Part shown: positions 57,840-64,000 of the stretch, in pieces
How the letters are laid out: each line of letters opens with the position of its first letter
How positions within the stretch are numbered: the first letter of the stretch is position 1
From: Astropecten irregularis
Taxonomy: Eukaryota; Echinodermata; Asteroidea; Paxillosida; Astropectinidae
Assembly: GCA_963971285.1 (NCBI GenBank)
Contig: OZ020248.1
Coordinates: forward strand, 15,252,001-15,316,000
Length of the DNA stretch: 64,000 nucleotides
Reading direction: 5' to 3'
Notes under the pieces: generated by a model
The model's input: only the letters and a program-made list of their open reading frames with translations
What the model was told of the DNA's origin: nothing
Databases searched by the model: none
Position numbers and translations under genes: made by a program

Positions 57840-58720
57840 ACACTGCCAACCACTCTTGGACCGACCTGCTGCCAGGTGTGGACCAGCCTTGGCTACCACC
57901 CGGTTAGCCATCCCTGGTCCACCCCTGGCAGCAGGTTGCCAACCACCCTTGGACCAACCTGCTGCCAAGTGTGGACCAGCCCTGGCTACCACTCGGTTAG
58001 CCATCCCTGGTCCACCCCTGGCAGCAGGTTGCCAACCACCCTTGGACCAACCTGCTGCCAGGTTCGGACCAGCCCTGGCTACCACCCGGTTAGCCAGGGC
58101 TGGTCCACCCCTGGCAGCAGGTTGCCAACCACCCTTGGACCAACCTGCTGCCAGGTGTGGACCAGCCTTGGCTACCACCCGGTTAGCCATCCCTGGTCCA
58201 CCCCTGGCAGCAGGTTGCCAACCACCCTTGGACCAACCTGCTGCCAGGTGTGGACCAGCCCTGGCTACCACCCGGTTAGCCATCCCTGGTCCACCCCTGG
58301 CAGCAGGTTGCCAACCACCCTTGGTCCAACCTGCTGCCAGGTGTGGACCAGCCCTGGCTACCACCCGGTTAGCCATCCCTTGTCCACCCCTGGCTACCAC
58401 CCGGTTAGCCATCCCTGGACCAACCTGCTTCCAGGTGTGGGCCAGCCCTGGCTACCACCCGGTTAGCCATCCCTGGTCCACCCCTGGGGCTACCACCCGG
58501 TTAGCCATCCCTGGTCCACCCCTGGCTACCACCCGGTTAGCCATCCCTGGACCAACCTGCTGCCAGGTGTGGGCCAGCCCTGGCTACCACCCGTGGTCCA
58601 CCCCTGGTCCACCCCTGGCTACCACTCGGTTAGCCATCCCTGGACCAACCTGCTGCCTGGTGTGGACCAGCCCTGGCTACCACCCGGTTAGCCACCCCTG
58701 GTCCAACCCTGGGCCAGGTG
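57840..58720. repeat. 93-bp GC-rich satellite, degenerating into shorter units
   Basis: Period 93: GCCAACCAC starts at 57845, 57938 and 58031. Each unit holds CCTGCTGCCAGG and, inverted, CCTGGCAGCAGG, plus TGGCTACCACCCGGTTAGCC. From about 58370 the array breaks into shorter pieces built of GGCTACCACCCGGTTAGCCA and CCCTGGTCCACCCC. The period is a multiple of 3 and lacks stops, so open frames of 191-290 codons exist on both strands with a 31-residue repeat; there is no recognisable fold and no start or splice evidence. Confidence 0.94.
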
Positions 58721-58974
58721 AGCATTAACAAGCTTGGTCCAGCTGTGGCGTGCCAGGCCTGGGCCGACCCAATCTCCCTGGTCTCGCCAGGGTTGGGCCA
58801 TCCCTGGGCCGGTTGTCTTTTGCTGGCTGGGAACCTCCATCAGACTCCACATTGCTGTCTAACATTGGCGGCATCATCATTCACATCTGCCTGTGTGTTG
58901 CTGCTTGAAACATCAGGTGGTGGTAATTGGTTGCTCTCCTCTCTGAAAGATGGCGCTGCAATTATCCTCTCTGT

Positions 58975-59035
58975 CTGTCAGGTGTTTGTTTGTTTGTTTG
59001 TGTTTGTTTGTATGTTTGTTTCTCTCTACATCTTG
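58975..59035 (+). repeat. TTTG microsatellite
   Basis: GTCTGTCAGGTGTTTGTTTG followed by further TTTG units with GTATG interruptions, ending TTTCTCTCTAC. It resembles the TTTG blocks at 53670-54130. Confidence 0.85.
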
Positions 59036-59069
59036 CTGACATTGTGCTCAACACAAATCCTGAGTGGCC

Positions 59070-59453
59070 TTAAAGGTACAATACATGATTGGTAAAGGTC
59101 ACAGGACTGCACTTGTTCTTTGTCTGATCAAACATGTACATGAAATAATAAAACTGTGAAAATTTGAGCTCAATCGGACATCTGAGTAACACAAGAAAAT
59201 AGCGAAAACCCGACTCAATTTTTCTTATAAAACATGAAGAATAGTTTACTTTCCGTGTTTGTTCCAAAAATCGTTCGGACGAATAATCTTTGGAAAAGAC
59301 ACTAAATCTTGATTTCCTTGAAAAACCCAGCATCTGATGAACCAAGATTTCCCATGGTGACTGTTTGCACTGTTTACGAACCGTTGAGTCCATTTTCTGA
59401 CTCAAACTCAATACATTTTTGGAGGCCTTGCAAATCCTGTACGCTGCCTTTAA
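59070..59453 (+). mobile_element. MITE-1b copy with a replaced centre
   Basis: Starts TTAAAGGTACAATACATGAT and TGGTAAAGG; shares GAAAATTTGAGCTCAATCGG, ACATCTGAGTAACACAAG and TTTTTCTTATAAAACAT with 61401-61732, and ends AAATCCTGTACGCTGCCTTT then AA. The stretch from about 59246 to 59430 has no counterpart in other copies, so the element carries a different centre. The long minus-strand frame (155 codons) across it is a chance frame. Confidence 0.75.
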
Positions 59454-60136
59454 GCCTCTTATGGACTTCTGCAAATGCCGTAAACAAAAAATAAAACCAA
59501 TGCTTGAAATTTGGAACAGAGGAAACCAAAAAAACAAGTGTTGGCAGTGTTCTCAGTGAATCGTAAAGGATTGTTTTCCTGTGCTTCCTGTTTTTATCCG
59601 CAAAACTCCCCTAAAAAACAAAAAATCCAGAATTTTGATAGTTTGTGAAGCAGTGAAGTGAATCCTCCACTGTCCTTAGTTTGACCCCACTTTTTCCACT
59701 GCTACGATCTGCAAAACACATATTTTTGCAAAGCAACAGTTACAAGAAATAGCCGACATGGGGTTACCAACCAAATTTCAATGTAAAATTGCTTGCAACT
59801 GGTAGTGAGCATTGATTGTTGCACATTGTTTAAGATATGCAAGTCATCATTTCATGCTTAGCCCATGAAAATAAATTTCCCTGTGATCTGAAAAACTGAG
59901 ATTATTAATAATACTGCAATGCAAGGTTTTACATGCAGTATTTGGTTCTAGGTGGTTGACCAGCTGTGGACAAATGGACAGGGTTTTGGCACGTCCACTC
60001 TGACATTATGTCATGGCAGTTAGCCATGCATGTCACGGTCCTTTATTGCTGGCCCTTGGCCCAACTTGACCAATTGACCACTACGCACCCAGGTGGATCA
60101 TCCGAGTGCTGAACAAGGGCTCTGTACGTGCAATCT
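59454..60136 (+). other. Intron sequence with a weak alternative exon at 59952-60023
   Basis: After TTTGGTTCTAG at 59951 the phase 0 frame reads VVDQLWTNGQGFG and ends at a TAG (60021-60023), 23 residues. It would fit exon 3 in phase and give a 122-residue protein. The pyrimidine tract is poor and the segment lacks the heptad pattern, so I rank it below the 63829 candidate. Confidence 0.25.
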
Positions 60137-60277
60137 GGGGTCGATTTCACTAATGCTTTGAGAGCCCAAATCCATCGCTAAACAGAATATCGATCGCTAT
60201 TTCGTGTAGTAATTTTCGGTATAGCGATGGATTTGAGGTTTAGCGATGATCGCAAAGCGTTAGTGAAATCGGCCCCT
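60137..60277. mobile_element. Fold-back element with GGGGTCGATTTCACTAATGC ends
   Basis: The ends GGGGTCGATTTCACTAATGC and GTTAGTGAAATCGGCCCCT are inverted. Inner AAATCCATCGCTAAACAGAA and GCGATGGATTTGAGG plus TATCGATCGCTATTTCG extend the pairing along most of the 141 bp. It is the clearest member of the set. Confidence 0.85.
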
Positions 60278-61400
60278 GAGCCCCAAATGGTTATAAATGT
60301 TGAAATACAGAGCGCCATTCTAACATACATTACAATGCTGATGAAAGCTCCCATATAAAGTGAATCACTCCCAGTTTGTCTACTCCATGGCTGACTGAGC
60401 CATGCAGGCCACACATTTTGGCCACAATTTTCAAGTTATCTGCAAATCTTTCTGCTAATTAACTCTTTCACCCGAAGGTATTTGTGTACACAGTTTTTTG
60501 GATACGATCGGCTGCCATTTTGATTGGCACTTGTGGCCAATGGACCGGATTTCATATCAGACTCTTCACTGTGAGAATAATCATGGTAAACACAGTCACC
60601 TTAATAAGAAATTACCCATCCAAAAAATTAACCTGTGTTTTGCCAACTACATTTGCCTATGTAGTCATAGCTGTTGATGTATAAAATGTAATTTTTTTTC
60701 AATTAGTAGGGCCTACGGTATATCTTTGTATGGTTTGGAAGCGATTTGCCTGGATGCAGACAGACAAATCCAGCTGTATCCCAAACCACAAGGTTATGTA
60801 CAATGTATTTGTATCTCAAGGCTTTGGTGAAGGCTGTGCATTATATGATGTGCAACTGCCCGTGATGCTGACTATAATAGCTGCACATGTAATGGAAAAG
60901 CTCTTGTTTTGGAGCGCCCCAATCCCCCTCCTATTGTTTAAAATGGCCTTCTTATACTGCCTTTGCCATCAGCAAGTGCAGGCACTTCACGAAGAATACG
61001 AAAAAATAACAATAATAATCCCCTCAGTTCAACGAAAGGTCTTTGATAGAATCTGACAACGTGAATTGTTCCTTCAATTGGTGTGCCAATCTCTCTGTCT
61101 GTCTGTGCACTGGACCATAACCAGCCTGGGTGTTTCCATATGTTTGGCCTCCTCATGCGACAATTTCTCTCACACCGACTACCGTACATCTCTTCTCAAA
61201 AGAAGTACTCAATACAGAGCCGGGCAGTTATCTCCATTTCCCATCATAATAAGCTCTCCGTTCTTAGCTTTTTTTCCTCCAACGATTATGATTTGTCTGA
61301 ATTTTTTTTTCATTTTCTAATGGAAATGCACTTAACCAAAAGCCAATTACCTTTTCAAAGCTGCAATGTAATATGAAAGAGTTATACAAAAAATTTGCCA
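60278..61400 (+). other. Intron sequence, no gene seen
   Basis: A 108-codon plus-strand frame at 60730-61056 reads like random sequence (mixed Cys, Trp, Met) and has no splice support. No repeat recognised. Confidence 0.4.
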
Positions 61401-61732
61401 TTTAGGTATAATACATTATTGGTAAAGGTGAAAGAACAGCACTCACACTTTGTCTTTATCCATAATAAACCTGCGAAACTTTGCGCTCAATCGGACATCT
61501 GAGTCCCAAGAAAATAGTGAAAAATTACTCTTTTTTTCTTATAAAACATAAAGAATGGTTTGGATCTCACCAATTAAGATCTAAATTGTATGTTTTACAC
61601 TTTTTCCAAACAAATGTACCATTTCAGCAGAAATATTTTAGCAGGTTTTTTTTATCATGGCCATCATTATAGGTATAAAATCTGTGAACATTTCTGTTTT
61701 GATTTGTTACCAATCCTGTACTGTACCTTTAA
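61401..61732 (+). mobile_element. MITE-1b, near full-length copy
   Basis: Starts TTTAGGTATAATACATTATT and TGGTAAAGG and ends AATCCTGTACTGTACCTTTA then AG. Contains ACTCACACTTTGTCTTTATC, TTGCGCTCAATCGGACATCT, TTTTTTCTTATAAAACATAA and TGTGAACATTTCTGTTTTG. The terminal repeats differ from MITE-1 (GGTATAATACATTATTGG against GGTAGTATCATACTTTGG). Confidence 0.82.
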
Positions 61733-62747
61733 GACCACATTGCTGGTGGGGGGGGGGGGGCACCGGGTTCAGTGATTGCAAAGAGGAGATTACAGATTAA
61801 AGAAGGAAGTTGTTTGTTTATAGGAGAAATAATTCATATCTCCTCAAATTCCTTTGCTGGAAGTTTTCATCCCCACACATCATATGCCCTTCATTTTCTT
61901 AATTAATACATTTATTATTCTCTCTTGAGGCCTCTTGGGAATGCTGTTTCTTGACAACCTTTTTGCTCTGCACAAGATGTAGGGGCCTACATCCCTGTTG
62001 CACAATATATGGATGCACCGCAATTTAGTAGAATTCCTTCAATATGAACTCTGTTTATAGAGTATAACGCTGGCTATAACCTTGCAGAGTTTTTTTATCT
62101 GGCTTGGTGTACACAGCATGCAATGTGACAACTCTAAGTCCCTTGCTGTAGAATAATGTTCCATTCTTCTCGAGGATGGCTGCATACAACTTCACATTTA
62201 TTGTAGTCTTTTCCCTTCCAGTTCTGCACCGGCTATTTTGTTTGCAGACTGTTTCAGTCCATTAGTGATGGTCCTTATCCAATATCAATCTTTTATGTGA
62301 GCTAAAATAGAAAAGAGGAAAAATGCGTTAAAAAGGGTAGATTCCACCATTTGTGAAATGTTTAATGTATTATAATGTATTCTTGTGTTTCCAGGGAGTA
62401 CAACTTTGTCACACATGTTCACAACATGTTTTCATTTTTTTTTCCTGGTGAAGGTCGTTCTTTAATTATCTGGTCTATAGTTGTGGCTTGTGGGATGGGG
62501 AGGACGGTGCCTTTTGTTGGATTAAAAAAAGTTTCTGTTGTTGAGGGGAAAACACTGTGAGAATGAAGTGCATGGTATTCTATTATAGGCCAGAAGATTA
62601 TTATGGCATGTACACCTTTATGATGCATTTAAATCCATGGGCTTATGGTTTGTAATAGATTTTTGTTTGCACTCCAAACGATTTTCTTTGTATGACTTTA
62701 GTAAATGTAGTCAGATTTGTTTGTGTGGTTTATTTGAAGATTTCATG
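61733..62747 (+). other. Intron sequence with a possible small exon at 62222-62296
   Basis: Behind TTGTAGTCTTTTCCCTTCCAG there are 75 bases, open in phase 0 (FCTGYFVCRLFQ, SISDGPYPISIFY), before a donor-like GTGAGCTA. Splice sites and phase fit exon 3, but the Cys/Phe/Tyr-rich peptide does not resemble the rest of the protein. A G-run lies at about 61748-61758. Confidence 0.25.
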
Positions 62748-63107
62748 TCAGAGACGTTTAAGTATAACCTCTTTGAGTGGTCCCCAATTTTCGGTTTGCG
62801 AGGATTGCAGCACTGCTAATGCTGCTTGTATCTTAAGTGATTCGTGGGATATATTATAGTGATGTGTCCGTGATGTTAACCATACATTTATGGATTCTTC
62901 AACACTGAGTGTCATAGCCTTAATAGCTGAAGTGCAATGCTCAGTGGAAAAGTCAGCGATTTTTGAGATCGAACACAAGTCTTGCTGTTGCAAACGAATG
63001 CATTTTTTATCCCAAAATTTGAGATTTTTGCTGGATGAAACAGTCCCATCAGCATGATCATCATCTTTTTTGCGCTTTTTTTTTGTTATCAAGGATGGAC
63101 TGGTCAT
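62748..63107 (-). pseudogene. Possible pogo/Tigger-type transposase fragment (DNA-binding region)
   Basis: A 119-codon minus-strand frame with a Lys-rich start (TKKKRKKDDD) and the segment SVEESINVWLTSRTHHYNIS followed by HESLKIQAALAVL. The spacing of Trp, Arg and the ...S.E.LK.QA pattern resembles the CENP-B/Tc5-type helix-turn-helix of pogo/Tigger transposases and their domesticated relatives. The first helix-turn-helix is not obvious and no catalytic DDE region follows, so if correct this is a remnant. It could equally be a chance frame. Inferred from pattern memory only. Confidence 0.25.
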
Positions 63108-63828
63108 TTGGATCCAGATTTGCCCTCATGATTGCTCTTGCCTTGATGCACAAAAAGCTGTTTCCACAGCGCAGTATTCAGCTACAGATCTGGCTTTTAT
63201 TTCCCCCCACTGTTGGGTTCTTGTTAGCCTCAGCCCTGATTGAAGGATCTTGATGGGGGGATTAGTGTTTGGATTTAAACGTAGACATCAGACTGGAGGA
63301 CAAACTTAATGAAAATCATAGCTGGAGGGGGGAAATCGGAGAGCAAGCACTCCAGCCAAAGGATTTGACATTTTCATTTATGAATACTCATTCAGATTCA
63401 GAAACATCTCTAAAGTCTGAACCTTTGGCCTCGACTGGACGAAAATTCCATGCTGGGGGGATATGTGTTGCAAAGAGATGTTAAGTTGGAATCTTGACAT
63501 GTCATCCTCGTGTATGCCTCACTCGATTGAACTGCTAAATGATAAGAAAGGTCTTGAACTCGGAAAGAATTTTTTTGTTTGCACGACAGCCTGGACAGTT
63601 GATAAATGTTTGGGTCTTGGTTAATTAAATCGCCCCTGAGGGAATTTTGATTATAGATTGACAAAGAGCCATGGTAGAAATAATTTTTTTTCAGGAATTT
63701 CCCGTTTTGCTAATGATTGTTTATTAGATTGATTTGTTGGCATCCCCGGTGATTAAAGAGCAAATGATGAATTTCCTGGAGGGATATTAATTGAATCAGG
63801 CGTCAGCATCCTGTCTTTTTATTTGCAG
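63108..63828 (+). other. Intron sequence, no gene seen
   Basis: Short frames on both strands (71-84 codons), none supported. The stretch before 63829 supplies the pyrimidine tract of the candidate last exon. Confidence 0.4.
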
Positions 63829-63846
63829 CTGTTAGAATTGAGATGA
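63829..63846 (+). CDS. Candidate last coding segment of the coiled-coil gene (LLELR, stop)
   Basis: A strong acceptor (CATCCTGTCTTTTTATTTGCAG) is followed in phase 0 by codons for LLELR and a TGA at 63844. Joined to exon 3 it gives ...VEQDFQDKLLELR, which continues the heptad (Phe96 to Leu103 is seven residues) and ends the protein at 104 residues. The rest of the window would then be 3' untranslated sequence. Support is phase, acceptor quality and heptad continuity only; five codons are too few to be sure, and two other acceptors (59952, 62222) also fit in phase. Confidence 0.38.
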   Translation: MLELR

Positions 63847-64000
63847 GGAGAAGATTTTCTATTGATTGGTGGGTCCATCTGGTCACAATGACCCCATCGC
63901 CGTCAGGTTGGCTGTGGACAGAATGATGTTGTCAATTGTCCAGGCAAAACTCTGCCTGAAATAAACTCTGTCATCATTGTTGTCTGTCACTATCTTTGAT
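63847..64000 (+). other. Possible 3' UTR or intron, undetermined
   Basis: No polyadenylation signal is visible before the window ends. If 63829 is the terminal exon this is 3' UTR; otherwise it is intron. Confidence 0.3.

Noticed and set aside
57822..58728. 290-codon (+) and 191-codon (-) frames rich in Pro/Ala/Gly
   Set aside because: They coincide exactly with the 93-bp satellite and owe their length to a stop-free period divisible by three. Not a collagen: no Gly-X-Y regularity.
59070..59537. 155-codon minus-strand frame
   Set aside because: It crosses a MITE-1b copy from end to end and its composition (Phe, Cys, Ser, Tyr) is that of translated AT-rich DNA.
1..64000. CRISPR arrays, bacterial operons, phage or plasmid functions
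   Set aside because: Spliceosomal signals, MITE density and coding sparsity point to an animal genome. The tandem arrays lack the repeat/unique-spacer layout of CRISPR.

Overview
The window looks like nuclear DNA of a marine invertebrate animal. It has very sparse coding sequence, long AT-rich introns, spliceosomal GT..AG boundaries, many families of short non-autonomous DNA transposons, a tRNA-derived SINE-like piece and GC-rich satellites. The octamer TAGGCCTA is strongly over-represented. An echinoderm or another invertebrate deuterostome is my best guess, from general impression only. There is no sign of a prokaryotic operon, CRISPR array or plasmid, and almost every open reading frame above 60 codons is a chance or repeat-derived frame.

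One gene can be assembled on the + strand from small exons whose phases match. Exon 1 (8233-8308) starts MSVANSFLL and ends in phase 1. Exon 2 (35935-36102) carries a clean coiled-coil heptad pattern and also ends in phase 1. Exon 3 (56568-56620) ends in phase 0. Together they give 99 residues over about 48 kb. A candidate last exon at 63829 would add LLELR and a stop, giving a 104-residue protein; two other continuations (59952, 62222) are possible but less attractive. I do not recognise the protein. A TATA-like box and an E-box at 7132-7160 may mark the promoter. The rest of the window is upstream flank and introns of this gene.

The introns are a catalogue of mobile elements, named here MITE-1 to MITE-8. 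MITE-1 has TTAA flanks and about a dozen copies. MITE-2 is a 143-144 bp GC-rich fold-back. MITE-3 has GGCCTTTTCACACT ends, and MITE-4 has TAGGCACGTTCACAC ends. MITE-5 pairs a CTGCAAACTGCTCATCAGCC head with a hairpin tail. MITE-6 has CTATACACCGATC ends, MITE-7 CAGGGATGA ends and MITE-8 GGGGGTTTACGAAATGG ends. There is also a diverse set of fold-back elements ending in GTGAAATCGACCCC-like sequence. Two insertions have exact 8-bp target duplications, typical of hAT-type transposition: 5961-6847, nested inside a MITE-1 copy and built of inverted arrays of an ACTCGTACC unit, and 41508-41899.

Four minisatellite arrays stand out: 21-bp units at 30193-30420, 33-bp self-complementary units at 46776-47276, 61-bp palindromic units with a two-unit higher-order pattern at 54228-54990, and 93-bp units at 57840-58720. 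Exon 3 sits between the last two. A minus-strand frame at 62748-63107 may be a relic of a pogo/Tigger-type DNA-binding region, and minus-strand frames at 10498-11084 may be a relic of an unknown protein.
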